Shown here one piece after another: positions 1-12,425 of a stretch of 64,000 nt of DNA. The stretch's first letter is position 1. Every line of letters begins with the position of its first letter. The notes below the pieces were generated by a model that saw only the letters and a list, made by a program, of their open reading frames with translations, ran no database searches and was not told the origin of the DNA. Source of the stretch: Lanius collurio (taxonomy: Eukaryota > Chordata > Aves > Passeriformes > Laniidae); the NCBI GenBank assembly GCA_020086605.1, contig JACBWW010000023.1:766225-830224 (forward strand), in the 5' to 3' direction. A program made the position numbers and the translations under genes.

Positions 1-2860
1 TTGAAAGGCTTGCTCTGAATTTAAATATTTCCAACTCTTATAATATTTACAAAACTGTTATAATTTCTGAGGTTTTTGTGTTCCTTGTTATTTTGAAATA
101 TAAGAAGAATTCTTAAGCTGCTTAGTCTGAACACAGCACCTGAATTTGTGAGTAGTACTCCTCAGTCTTGAAGCTCACACTAAACACAGTTTTGATTGCA
201 GCTGGGTCACAGGCTAAATTCATTAATTAGAGTACCTAATAAATTGTTATTGACATTGTTCAGTTGTTTGTCACCACCCAAAATGGTCAATAATGTCAAC
301 AACAGAAAATAGAACATAGCAAAAGCCAAGCTAAGCTTACATAAATTAACTGAGGGAAAAAGCACAGATGAAAATAGTGGCAGCAGTGGAGTGAGTGAGG
401 GGGAAGCAGAGGTGGCCAGAGATCAGTGTGTCCTGAAATGCTGCATTCAGTTAACATCTCAAATGGCACCTCACAGGGTCCTGTTCTGCATTAGCAGCAG
501 GGAATAAGCACTGGTTTTACTCCTTAGCATCCTGCCATACCCTCAGTAGGCTACTCTCTTCTTTGCCTGAGTAAAATGAAGAACTTGGTATAGCTGGAAG
601 ATATTTTTCCATTTGATTTTGCAGATGTGGCTGGAGGGAGTTCTCCTTTGGAACATCAAAGCCTTTCATGAATATATGTTATTTTGGTAATGATCCTTCT
701 GTAGTCTAACAAGTCTAAAACAACCATTTTGTGGAGACTTCATTTTTCTTTTACTTTTCTTTACAAGTGTTTTCTATAAAAGAATCCAGATCTTGACACT
801 GAAAAGAAACATTGGGTTTAATGTGATATATTCATAGGTCAAAAATAATTTCCCCCATAACCCACTTCACCTTTTTGAAACCCAAGGGTTTTTCAATGTG
901 AACCAGAACCACACAGTTCTTTAGACTGTGCTGAGCCAGACAAATCCTGTTTTCAGCCAGCAGCAACTCACAATTCAAACTGTGCTGCCCTTTTCCAACA
1001 CAGGCTGTGATGTCTGTCTGCTTTTCTCTAATATTTGTATCACCTTCCTCCACATCAGCTTGAGGGGGGGTTCTGGTACAGAGGTGGTGCCAAGCGACTC
1101 GTGGTGCAAGGGAAAGCTCGACTCTGCTTTCCCTTCTCACCCTGCTTCCACAAGAGGGGCTGAAAGGGCTGTCGAGAGACCCAGCACCCTTGGACTGGCT
1201 CAGTCTGAGTGCTTGGAGGTTTGTCCCCTACGGCAGCATTTGAGTGTTTTCCACAGTCAGAAGTGATGAGAAGGGGAGAAGGGAATCACTCCTGGGCTGC
1301 AGCGAGTCGGGGCAGCTGAGCCCCAAGGAAAGCTGGGGCCTGAGCAGAGCTGCTGCTGTAGGATTTTCAAAATCTGTAGGAACAGAGAGTATCACTGCCT
1401 AATCTCATGCGATTTAAAATGACCACAATCAGCATTAGGATCAAAAACACAATTTATGCATTTTAAGTTTACCAAAAGGAGGGGTTTTTCCCTATCAGTT
1501 GAATTCCTTATGGCTCCCAGAAAGAAACAATCTTCCACAGGCAGAACTAGAACAGCCTGGCATAATCACTCATACCTAATGCTGGATATTTACTGCTGTC
1601 ATCAGAGACTTAAGGTCTAAAAATCCCATCTTATAAAAATAAATAAATAAAAGAGAACGTAATGACTTCACTGATCCTTTGCTGCTAAATCTGAAGTACA
1701 TGGAGAATTTGGATTAATTCACATGTTAAAATTGATAAAATATGTTGGGCTGACCTCAGTGGCTGCAGTGTGGAATATTTGGAATACTGGATGTATACAC
1801 AAGCATGCACTTGTTAACTTTTCTAACTTACTGCAAGTCTGCTTCAGTTCCTACCAAACTGATGCAGGGTTCCCAGCTGTGTTAAATGGGAAAGCCACTA
1901 GGCCACACATCATGCATTATTGTGTGCATGACCAGTGGGATGCCCACATCTGTCTCAAAAGCTGTAATCCAGATATACATATAGACATGCATATAAAGAC
2001 TAAGATTTTTTTAACCTCTAAAATTTCAGGATACTCTATAAGGCTTTCACACTCTTATCCTTGTCTAGGTTTATCCACTGCTTTGGGAAGTTATGACTCA
2101 TGGAAATCCAGGGAATTTGGATCAGGGCAATAATTTACTGTACAACTCAGCGACTTTGCTGGACTTGCACTCAATTTTCTGTTGGTCCAGTGATTTTAGG
2201 CCCTGAAATACAGACATAGTTCTCAACTCCCTTTCTCTTCTTTAGGAGCAGAGCAGTGTATGAACTCTTTTCATGCTTTTACCGCACGTCATTCCCTTTT
2301 CTTTCTAGGAAAATCGTTTCCTGTTATTTTTAGCTCAAATCACAGCTTCATTTTAAAATATATATATATAATCTACACTGTTTCTTAGTAGTCCCCCAAA
2401 CTTAATTTCCTGGGCTGCAAAAGAAAGCTGAAAAAGGTGAAAACACCATTGACTTTTGATTTGTTTTAGTTAAGAGCATGACAGGCTTCTCAGATCCAGT
2501 TCATAGTCCTCTTTTAAGTACCTCAAGGTAAAGGATGCAAGTCACAGCTATGTCAGAACACGCTCTGCTCACCTCCTCTCCCCCCCTCAAACCATTTCTG
2601 ACCCTGCTTTGGGGGACAATATTGAAAACAGTGAAAATATAACCCTGTTAAAAACATGAATCAAAAAGTCACTGCTTGTGGACATGTTTTTAAAATTGCT
2701 TAGTTGCATGGAAGTCCCTTTAGTGCTTGAAGGACTTTAATAAAATTGATTTTCTGAGTATAGCCTTTTAGCAGCTACTGTATAAGCTTGAAATATGAAC
2801 CCTTCATTGTTGGAAGTGTTTCATTTTTGCCCTGTAACTAATGATCAAGGGAAAGAATGT
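1..2860. other. Non-coding AT-rich stretch
   Basis: No gene is supported here. Open frames on both strands (for example 1723-2133 plus, 136 codons, and 832-1140 minus) lack recognisable motifs and are flanked by no convincing splice or promoter context. A GC-richer patch lies at about 1060-1350. A short (AT)n tract lies at 2358-2371. Confidence 0.6.
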
Positions 2861-3320
2861 GTTCAGAATTCTCCATGGTTGCCATTTTCATAATTAAATT
2901 GTGCTAATAATAAAGCTTTACAGACTTTAAACAAACTGCCACTGGAGTGGAATGTGGTTTGCAGTGTTTCATTTAGAGACCTCTGCAATTAGCCCTTAAT
3001 GGATAAGCATACCACAGTGATAAGCAAGACATCTCTGTGAACAGGTTATTTACCAAAGCACAAAACTGTGACATTTTCATTCCAATAAATGAAATCTATT
3101 CTCCAGATTTCTTCTGAAGGCTCTTAAGTAATTCAGCAAGTTAAAACCCATTAATTGTCTTAAATGCCTGATGTGTAATACCAGTAATACAGCACCACTG
3201 TTCATCCTAAGTACAATGGCTCAAAAATAAGCAGCCAAGTCAGTAAGTCACAATTAGCTGAATATGAGCTGCATAAATAGTGCAGATCTACTGGCTGTAG
3301 TAAACTACACAGAATTTAAA
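2861..3320. promoter_or_regulatory. Candidate conserved non-coding block with homeobox-type sites
   Basis: This AT-rich but complex stretch holds several TAAT/ATTA cores in varied contexts, such as AATTAGCCCTTAATGG near 2988 and CCCATTAATTG near 3148. It has no simple repeats and no obvious transposon sequence. Such texture is typical of conserved developmental enhancers, but the assignment is by eye only and could equally be ordinary intergenic DNA. Confidence 0.22.
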
Positions 3321-5408
3321 AATACTAGAATCACATTCACTGCAGAGCCATAGCTCCAGGTTATACTTTTCCCTCTCATTCTGCCTGCTTACTTACACTA
3401 AGGCTCACGTTAGAAGATTCTTTCCATTATTTGGTCATAATTAAAAAGATTTTTTTTTTTTTAAACACCTCACATTCTACACATCTCAGGACATTTATTT
3501 TATGGTAGTGTAAATCTTGGAAGAGTGCTGATGTCCATCAGCAAGGAATCCAGCCCTTAGTGACTGAATGCACAGAATTAGGAGATTGGGGTTAGTTCAC
3601 TGACTGTGCCCCTCGTACAACTGCCATGCACTGCCCATAGGAGGGAGTCATTATTTTCTGGCAAAACTCATTTCAGCACCTAATGAACCAGATGTAGTGG
3701 ACTCTCAAACCCATGCTTTGGCTCATATAGCACAGCAGGGTACAGGATCCTGAGATGTTTTCCACGGACTCAGCAGGTATTGGATCTGGCCCTAGGAAGA
3801 GAAAGCTGGTGACTGCTGGTAATGGGGAGTACAGAGAAAAACAGACTCGACAGACTGGCAGCACACTGGTGTCCTGTACAACTATCACAAAGCAAGAGGA
3901 AGACAACACAGTATCTCCAAAAGTAATTGTGCTTCTGCCTAGGTTATCAAACCCAACTTTGTCTAAGTTGCCTTTTCCTGACAGGATCACAGGCACTACT
4001 GATCATCCAAGCGTGTTTCCTGTCTCTCACATATCTGGGTAGGCAACTTTGTACTATCATATTTCAGTTCTACTCAAGAACTCTTTTTCTCCTTTGCATA
4101 CAGTCATCTTTCTGTTCTTTTGTAAAAAAGGTACAGGAATACAGGAAAAGAAGTTAGTGTACACAAAACTAGTAGAGCCTCTGATGTATTTTAGGCTCCC
4201 ATCCATAACAATCTGACACAAATCTTTTCAAAAAAAAAATATAAGATAAAGAGATGGGGGAATAAGAAATATGGAAAATATCTAGGCATGCAATCTCCAG
4301 AACTACAAATAACAGACAACAGTTTTATGCCGTTTGCAGCAATTCTTGTGGCAACATTGGCTACAGAAGCACTGCAAACACTAACCTGGACCCTCACAGA
4401 AGGCTGCCACATCCTGAGTGCTCCCTGCAGCAGTGCTCAGCTCAGCTGGTCAGCCTGCACAGGCAGGTACAGCACACACTGACAATGGAATGGAATCATC
4501 TGTCCAACTTTCTATTCAGAAAATGTGTCACTAAAGGGTCTCTAGAGTCACTGCTGCCTTCACAAAATACTTTAGGACCTGTTTTCAAAATCTGATCAGG
4601 CTCCATTATTCATGCAAACAAGGGATATGTTGTGCAATGGGAAAAACTGGAAAAAAATGGTATTGAACACATCACAGCTGATGGTGCAGAGCCACCCCAG
4701 TGTCTCAGTATAAATGAGCTGAGGTCCAGCAGGGCTTAATTAGCTCTGGCTCACCACTGTCAGCAGGTCAGTTATGATGAATGTCCAGCTCAGCTGGACA
4801 TGACCTGGCTCTTTAGAGAGCCTGCTCAGATGCCTCTGTGTCTGCAGCACCATTGAGCTGAAAGTCAGACAGTTAACTCATGGATTTCTGCATTTGGGCT
4901 GTAGCTGAACTTTTTGTTTCACCTACTGCTCTTGAAGTTCCTGAACTTCATCCCAGGCTTTATGCTTAAATCTACACCTGGTCATCTTATAGCTATGCAT
5001 CATCCTGCTTGAGCTGCCTCTAAATAGCTGTCACTCTTGTCTTTATATTCCCCAATATGTTTGGATACAGGAAACTTAAACCACATTTGTTAAATATAGA
5101 CCCATGCTCTGAAGCACACATTTATGCTATCCCCTGCATTAAAAAAAATCCTTCTTGTTAAAATTCTGGCTGTTTTTATTATTAAAAATGATATCTTACT
5201 TTCAATGTATGGGCAACAAGCCCCACAGGCTTCTTTTGGGAAAGTGTGAAAAATTACTTCCTGTTGTCTTTTTTTGTTCTCAAAAGCACTCAGTGTTAGA
5301 CTTTCTACCTAGGAACACAAGGCAATGATGTGCTATAGCCCACACCAAGCAACAGATTATATTTGTAAAACTGGCAATGTTGTAACAGATGAACTTTATG
5401 CCAAGGGG
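3321..5408. other. Non-coding stretch, nothing distinct
   Basis: I see no gene, RNA or clear repeat apart from a short T run near 3450-3462. Overlapping open frames of 60-107 codons on both strands (3673-4482) look like chance frames. No domain or splice structure is visible. Confidence 0.55.
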
Positions 5409-5438
5409 TGACAGGGACAGTGACAAGGACAGGGACAG
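5409..5438. repeat. Short GGGACA/TGACA tandem repeat
   Basis: The stretch reads as variants of a 6-bp unit, GGGACA alternating with GTGACA and AGGACA. It accounts for the Leu-Ser repeat in the minus-strand frame across it, which is therefore not evidence of a protein. Confidence 0.7.
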
Positions 5439-6680
5439 CTCCCAACATGATTTCCCAGGCATGAGAAGTTGATATGTGGCTGTGATGACACAGGATGTGA
5501 TGCCAGGTGAGAAGCATCATGTCAAAATCACACCCAACATTCATTGTGAGCAGCCTTCTTGAATGAGAGGCAGAAGATGGACCAGAACAACTCTTTCATG
5601 GGCATCTTAATCCTACCATGATGTTGATTCAGTGGATACTGGGTGTTGGTAGGCTTGACACAGACTGTCTTGGGACTGGCACTTTCAGTCACAGGGCAGC
5701 TATTTCCAAGACTATTATCACAGAATTGATTAAGTCATTATGCCTCCAGGTACTGTCATTTAAAAAAATTATGTAAAAATAGATCTTGGAAGGTAATGAA
5801 AATTTAGAACAGGAAAATAACATCTCCATCATAAAATTCGTAGAGCACAGATGGAAACTTTACACATGCTTCCTCCAGGCTTTACAAAATCCATTCCCTA
5901 TGGCCAGACAGTGACCATGAAACCTGCATGGAACAGTCCATTGAGGCTGCACTGGTGGGAGCTTTCAGGGGCAAAAATGACAGCCCTAAACTGGAACCTC
6001 AAAAGTGCATGAGGTGGTAATGGGTTCTATTTACATCAACATGGTACCCTGGTACCAGGATTGCTGTTCTACTTATTTTTATTCATAGGGGAGTCCCAAG
6101 AATTCCTAGAAGTATTCCTGCAAACAGCAGTTCCATGACTCACTGGGCAAAGCAGCAGGAGGCAGTTACCTCTAAAGTAACTTCTTCATCTCTGTTATAA
6201 TGTACAGTCTCCTTTCTATTTAGACTTTATACATTAGAGTAAAATATTTAGCACATAGAAATGGGACAAGCAGAAGTGCTTTTCTTAAACAGAATCTCAT
6301 AAAGTTATTCATAAAGCAAATCAATTGAGGCAGGCAAAGAGAATACACCTCAGATGGGCCTGGGTGAAAAAAGGAGAAGTAATACATTGTGTTCATTAAA
6401 GCAATATCAAAATTAAATTTATTACAAAGTACCTGAGACTAAAACCCAAAACTATTAACCCCAAAGCCACTAACTATTCATTAGCCAAGTCAATTTTGCA
6501 TCCCATTATGATTCACAATGTGTAAATTCCCATTGAAATTGATTTAGTAAACCAGCTCTTTGATGGGCCTGAAATTAAAAGGATAGAAGAAAAGACACAA
6601 CTAATTGAAGAACATAATTTGATGCTTGTAAAGAGCGCAAAATTTACTGAGAGCAGACTGGAGCTTTAATTAAAGACAAC
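5439..6680. other. Non-coding stretch, nothing distinct
   Basis: AT-rich intergenic or intronic DNA. I find no open frame worth calling, no tRNA-like fold and no recognisable transposon. Confidence 0.5.
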
Positions 6681-6775
6681 GGGCCAAATTCACACCTGGG
6701 ATAATGACTGAGGAATTTTGCTGAGGTCAGAAGAACTGCAGCCACTCGTGGCAGGGCTGAATTAAGCTCCTGGTA
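6681..6775. repeat. Probable fragment of an ancient palindromic amniote repeat
   Basis: It begins with GGGCCAAATTCACACCTGG. This resembles the terminal GGGCCAAATTC motif of very old palindromic, MITE-like repeats that I recall from turtle and crocodile genomes and that survive as decayed copies in birds. The far end, GGCAGGGCTGAATTAAGC, looks like a decayed inverse of the start. Family name and boundaries are uncertain because this is from memory of the motif, not from alignment. Confidence 0.3.
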
Positions 6776-6784
6776 TTGTCCATT

Positions 6785-6810
6785 AAAAAAAAAAAAAAAA
6801 AAAAAAAAAA
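6785..6810. repeat. Poly(A) tract, 26 bp
   Basis: An uninterrupted run of 26 A residues. It is followed 26 bp later by a GA microsatellite. No AATAAA signal lies just upstream, so it need not be a retrotransposed mRNA tail. Confidence 0.9.
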
Positions 6811-6836
6811 CTAAGGAAAACAGCCTTAGGGGGTGG

Positions 6837-6852
6837 GAGAGAGAGAGAGAGA
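6837..6852. repeat. (GA)8 microsatellite
   Basis: Eight perfect GA units, likely length-variable within the species. Confidence 0.9.
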
Positions 6853-9790
6853 AATAAAGTGAGAAATACATATTTCCCTGTCTGGAGGTTACCCTAACAG
6901 GCTGTCTGCATTGAGCAACAGGGGGAATTTCTTTCTGTTTGCAGAAGATCAGGGGACAAATTATAACAAGATGATTATTCTGTTCCCAAATTAAGAGTGA
7001 TGAGAAGAGCTGAAGTTTCACAGAACTGCCAGGAAAGAGCAGAGAAATAAGCCCACATGGTAAACCAGAGCCTTTTGAATAATATCTTTTTATTGTCCAA
7101 TCAGGGATGTTCAGGCTGTTTGAAACAATTCTATATCTTCTATTTTTGTCTTGTTTCACAATTGCTTTGTGATGAACCATTCTTGGAATATTTGTACTTG
7201 GGAATCTGATACTTTAGGAATTTTACATTATTTGTTTTTTTCTACGAAAGGTCTCACCTTTATGAAAGAAAGAACAGCTGAAGAAATTATGATATCCTGC
7301 ACATTTTTGTAGAAGTGTACACATCAGGTCATGATGAAATTTTACATTATTTTCCAAGGAATTTTAATGAACAATTTGAGAATATAATGGCCAGGATTAA
7401 AGAATTTATTTTGTCTGCTTCATTTGTAAGATACAGAGGCTTAAACCACATAATAATTTCAATGTACAGCTGCTGAATCTATTCATTGTAGATCTGGATG
7501 ATGAAGTGCACTTATTTTTGTACTGCAGACAGACTGTAGATAAGGTAACATTATCTCTCAACTTGTGGATGATATATAATTTATTTCTATATAATTATAA
7601 TTTATAAGGGAGAATCTATGGCTGACAAAATCCTTAGTACAGTAATGCAAAATAACAGCATGTTTAAACCCAAACAGAAAAGTTTAACACTTGCTGTTTC
7701 CTATACTCCTCAGTGTGAAGCTGAAGAGTAAAATGTGTAAAAGAGTAAAAAGAGTAAAAGTGTCTAAAATAGCACAAGGAGAGCCAGGGAAGAAACTTTA
7801 AATTCTGTTTTACCAGCAGCAATATTTTGTGTTGGTTCTTATGCTCCCCTTTTTAGTACTTAACTGATTTAACACTGAGTTTTCTCTTGCTACAAGGTTC
7901 ATTACACATTTCCAAGCTGGGTCCGTCTCGCTGAAGAGACTGGAATGCTCCAGTATAGACCTGCAGAATAATCTGCCCAAGAAGAAGGGTTTTTTTTTTT
8001 TTGAATAATCATAACTAAAAAGAGGATTAAAATGCATAGCCTTGAAAATTCAAGAATACTCCATGTATGGGATACTATCTACAGCCATATCTTGGAGATT
8101 GCTGTAAAGGGGCTGATGTATCCAAAAATAATGTGAGGAGGAAATACACATAGTTAAAAAATCTTTACCTATCAGGAAATTCACATGAAATTTAATTTCT
8201 TTGTGTGCAACACTCAGACAGACACACTGAGATGAACCAGCAATGTGATCTGAGCCCACCACTGCACACATTTCCTGTGCAGGAATGGTATGAGCTGATT
8301 TGGATCATTTTACCCATCTTATTTTAAGGACTGACAACAGAGTTTGTAACAGGCCTTAATCAGGTGCATGACCAACAGCAATCTGTGATCATACAAACAT
8401 GCTCTTTAACTGTTCTGTGCAGCTTTAAAATACATAGCAAAGTCTACAGAGACAAGAGTTTAAAAGTTGGGGCATTTGAAGCAGAGCTCACTGGCCCACT
8501 GCCTTTGTGGCATAAATCTGTGCTGACATGGATGTTTCTACCTTTAGCTGCTGGTGAGGACTCTCATCTCCATAGTGAAAGGACGTATTCTTATCCAGAA
8601 AGTATCACCAAAGTTAGGAAGGGGCTAAAAGGCAGTCAGATTTTGGTACTGAGCAGTATCTGTTTGAGCTCTATCAACAACACCCACATAAAAGCTGTTA
8701 TGCAGGAGCAAATAAGAAAAGTTGAATTCTTTGCCTAGTGTAATTCACTTCATTTATTGACTTTTTTTCCCTTTCGTTTGTCAGTGGTTCTGAGATGCCT
8801 GGCATTCAGGATGATTTGTAATGTAAATTATATAATTGTACTTTCACATATTTTAACATCAAATAGAATGATTGACTACGGAATTTGAGCTGTCTACAGG
8901 TGGGGGTCAATTATCATCTGAATAATCACACTGCCACACAAGAATAGCATGGCCATGGAGTGTGACATATTTTTATCTCTATGCATTTCAATGAAGTCAG
9001 GCTGGTACATAAAAGGTTATCACCTAGGAAACATATTTTCCTAAGCACAAGTTAAACATGCAAGCAAGATCAGCATAGATATTCAATTTAGCCAGTCAAC
9101 CCTAACCTATTAATATTTTAACAAAATCCAGGGAGGATAATTTTTTTTCTTTGATCCCATCTCATTTAAGCAGCCTGGAAAGGGAAGAAAAATTAAAAAC
9201 AAAATAGTCAAGCATACAGAATGAGGTTATGTATTAAGTGGGCTATTTAATGTTTTTGGCATATTATAGCCCTAGGGAAAGTGTGGATGGATTTAACAAT
9301 CAAGATCTCTGTTCCCTGGGCCCACAAAGTTCGAGAAACATAAAATAATCTATACTTCCGAGCTGACAAATCTTACCTGACACTCTGCTTCATCTCACTG
9401 GGACTCTCTAGCTCAGCATTAATCATATGTTACAGGGAGTAAAAAGAAAAGTAAATCACACTAAGCTGCAAAGTGAGATGGAAGGTCTTTGGGCAAATCT
9501 TTTAATCAATAATATGTGGGATAATAACCAGGAGCTATTGTTTGAATCTTCAGATATGAAAAGGTAGCAATGCAAAACACAAAGCAACTACAAACTGCTG
9601 CCACTTCAAAGGGGTCTGATGCAAACCAAATCGGGTTGGTTTGCCCTAAATCCCACCTTCTCCCCTTCCCAGGCCATTAGCAACATTCTGTATTCATGGT
9701 TCACCAGCATTTTGATCTAACTCCAAAACTGCAATTAAAAGTGTCTATCTGATCCTATAGATCAGGGGACACGGTATATCATGTGCATTA
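6853..9790. other. Non-coding stretch with small homopolymer tracts
   Basis: There is no supported gene. The minus-strand frame of 178 codons at 6644-7180 runs through the A tract and GA repeat and has no domain. A T13 run lies at 7990-8002. The frame at 8364-8738 plus (124 codons) shows no recognisable motif. A CAATGAAGTCAGGCTGG segment at 8990-9006 may be a scrap of an old repeat, but it is too short to call. Confidence 0.5.
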
Positions 9791-9845
9791 ATTTTTGGGT
9801 GTCTAATCCGAGATCCTTTGCTATTCATTGACATTCAGAGAATGT
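9791..9845. repeat. Possible ancient amniote repeat fragment
   Basis: The segment TTTTTGGGTGTCTAATCCGAG, followed by GACATTCAGAG, resembles an old repeat common in turtles and crocodilians whose copies contain 'TTGGGTGTCCAACTTGAGA' and 'TGATTTTCAGAG'. The similarity is recalled, short and decayed. A second possible relative lies at 35081-35140. Confidence 0.28.
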
Positions 9846-10129
9846 TCAAAAAAAGGTCTTACTTCTCATGTCAGACAATTCCCCTCTTTCCCTTCTAGCT
9901 TCTCCTTCTCACAATTACTGCTAAGACACAGGACTGGCATTATTTTGCTGTGAATTCTGTCATTTCCAAGTATAACACCCACCTTCGTCTCCACACCTTC
10001 CCTTATTTCCACTCCTCCTCACATATTAATAAAAGGAAAAAAACTAATGTTTTAGTTATTTGTCTCCTAAACACTGAAGAATCCTCTAGTTTATGTACCT
10101 TTTAGCTGTTTAACTTGTGGTTAAAATTA

Positions 10130-10270
10130 GAATATGTGATCGGTGGGTAGAAGGCAGTTTAACCAACCCGGTCTCTACGGGCTGCAGCCTCAGCCATGAA
10201 ATACACGCCTGTGATTGATCTGACCTCCAGCTATTCATACAGCACAGTTCGTGACCTCTAACTTTCCTCA
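10130..10270. promoter_or_regulatory. Candidate conserved block retaining CpG sites
   Basis: At least five CpG dinucleotides survive here, in contrast to the CpG-poor flanks. The block also contains GTGATTGATC and an ATTCATAC segment. CpG retention in AT-rich DNA suggests either selective constraint or absence of germline methylation. The same stretch contains a 21-codon ORF described separately. Confidence 0.28.
10196..10261 (+). CDS. Tentative 21-codon ORF with a SUMO-interaction-like motif
   Basis: An ATG at 10196 opens a frame that runs 21 codons to TAA at 10259-10261, translating as MKYTPVIDLTSSYSYSTVRD followed by L. Residues 6-10 (VIDLT) match the hydrophobic-acidic core of SUMO-interaction motifs, and several codons are GC-ended, unlike most chance frames here. 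The context before the ATG (CAGCC) is an acceptable but not strong Kozak match. The upstream frame is closed by TAA 12 codons before the ATG, so it would have to be a free-standing small ORF unless splicing intervenes. I do not recognise a family. A chance ORF in a conserved non-coding element is the more likely explanation. Confidence 0.12.
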   Translation: MKYTPVIDLTSSYSYSTVRDL

Positions 10271-12337
10271 CCCCTTCAATAATGTGTGTAATAATATTTG
10301 GTTTGCTCAGTTATGAACAGGAGGTAGAGACGCTAGTCCTATCTCATACTTTTGTAATTATTATTATTATTTTAGGGGGTGGAGAGAGAGAGCTACAGCT
10401 CAGAGTGAAACCTAACCCAAATCCAGTTCAGGCTGTCCATTAATGCAAAACAGTTTTGAAACTGTGAATGGAGCTCCAGTAATTCCTCCACTGTTGCTCA
10501 GCAGGAGCTTGGCAACACACAGCTTGCATGACTATAGTAAAAAAAAAGTCTCACAACCATGAAAACATTCATGGACCATTTTCACAAGCAAGCCTATCAC
10601 TGAGGCAATATTTTTTTACTGCTGAGTGTGTGGCCACATTCTCTTCCTTTTACTTTATCGCTTTTTTGGAATACAAATACATTTTTTTCTCCCTTCACTT
10701 TTTTTTTTTGGTGGTGTTTTTTTCCTATAATTCAAATTTAAGATATTTAATAATGGTCCTGCCCTGCAACAACAACAAATATATTTTTCTGCTTTAGACA
10801 CAGTGATACCTGTACAGTTTATTTTTTAAACAGCTCTTTTGTTGAAGTCCAACAAATCTTTCAGTGTTATCATTTCAACACATGTTAAACTTTTCAACAT
10901 TCTGAGAGCTTCTCCCTCAAAATAAATAAAACAATAACATGAAGTTTTACGAAAGTTTAACTTAATCAAAATATTTTTGAAGGGTTAAAATGGACTACTG
11001 GAAAAAAATTGTCTCAGCTTGATTTGACTGGCTCAGCAATACCTTCTATCTTTATTTCAAAGTTTCCCTATCAGTTTGCTCTCAGCAAACCCAGGGAAAA
11101 CAGAGACAGTCCCAGTGAATTCACACTTTCTTAAAATGGAAACAGTTTAACAGCCTAATGAACGCAAAGTTTTGGGTTTTTTTAGTAGTTAAAAATAACT
11201 TACAGCAAATTGTTTCTCTGGTGGCTCTGGACTTTTCAGCAGCTCATCATAAATTTATTTTAAAAAAAAATCCACCTTAGCTACAGCATTGTCTCTTTCA
11301 TCATGCCAGCACCTGCTGACTCACTGCAAATCCTGCTCCAGAGTGTTTGTCACTCCCAGTGTGCGTGTCCCTGACCAACTGTGGTGACACTCCAACAGCC
11401 CCTGCATTACCCTGCGGCCAGAGCGCAGGGACAGGCGCCCCAGCTGCCCTCTGGGAATCCCTCATGTGCTGCCATTCCTGCTTTTTGGACAAGCAGGTGG
11501 AGCATTGCCCTGTACTGCCAAATGCAGACACACACCCTCCTGGAGTGGGATTTCCCAGGGAACACAAACGCAAAAGGAGCAGCGATTCTCTGCAAGGAGC
11601 CGCCGCTGGGCCTGGCTGGTGTCAGACTTTCTCCAGGTGGCCTCATCACCACAAGGCACTGACTCTGCTGTGCCTGCAGCTCCTAGACCAGATTTCCACT
11701 CCCCCTGCATGCAGCTGGCACAGCTCTTCCTGACACCCGAGTTCAGGAAGCATTTGTTTGCTATACCTTTTACTGATCTCCCAATATAGGGGCACAAGGC
11801 TCTATGAGTGTTTGCTACTGATGGCAAGCAAAGAGAATTGGTATATACCCTGAAATTACCACATGAAACATGGATTTGATTAATTTTGGTAAAATATAAC
11901 AAGATAGGGTGATGTAAAAGATGTTGTGGCAATTCAGAAGCCTCCATTATTTCAACAGAACTTGCACAGGATCACCCACAGTGATTACTTATGTGTCTGC
12001 TCTTATCCCAAATGGTGACCCACCTTTTTAATTTCCTGAAGCTCTAACTGCAGAATAAGTGACAGGCAGGAGATAATGTGGGGATGCTCGGGGGGACATC
12101 AGAGCAGGCACTGTCCTGCACATGGCTCTTCCAACATCCACCCAGGCAGACCAGTGGACAGGCTTTGCTGGGCTGCAGTCAGCCTCTCTGAACATCACTG
12201 AAGCATCACTGGTGCTAACAGGTTTTCTAAGACTGTACAAAAAGGACACAGTTTTAAAAACAAATAGGAAGTTCTTGGCCACTTCTGCCTCTCTTGTACT
12301 TGCACATGTTCCACAGTAGTTCCTATTACAGAGTCAG
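10271..12337. other. Non-coding stretch with a GC-richer patch
   Basis: An (ATT)n tract lies at about 10356-10374. A GC-richer region at 11300-11720 produces overlapping open frames on both strands (up to 161 codons, 11462-11947 minus), which is typical of locally GC-rich DNA with few stop codons. None shows a domain or conserved motif. No promoter elements are evident. Confidence 0.5.
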
Positions 12338-12425
12338 CATTTGTTAACAACACTTACAGAAATCTCCCTTTAAAAAGGAGCCATTTGTTAACAGCACTTA
12401 CAGAAATCTCCTTTAAAAAAGGAGC
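12338..12425. repeat. 44-bp tandem duplication, two copies
   Basis: Copy one is 12338-12381 and copy two is 12382-12425. They align without gaps and differ at three positions, each beginning CATTTGTTAACA and ending AAGGAGC. Each unit ends in a small self-complementary segment (CTCCTTT...AAGGAG). The high identity indicates a fairly recent duplication compared with the decayed old repeats nearby. Confidence 0.92.

Noticed and set aside
6644..7180. 178-codon minus-strand open frame
   Set aside because: It passes through a 26-bp A tract and a GA microsatellite, giving Phe and Ser-Leu runs. This is a repeat artefact.
9370..9430. Minus-strand exon ending CAG|GTAAG near 9375
   Set aside because: The donor is good but no acceptor with a polypyrimidine tract lies at a reasonable distance.
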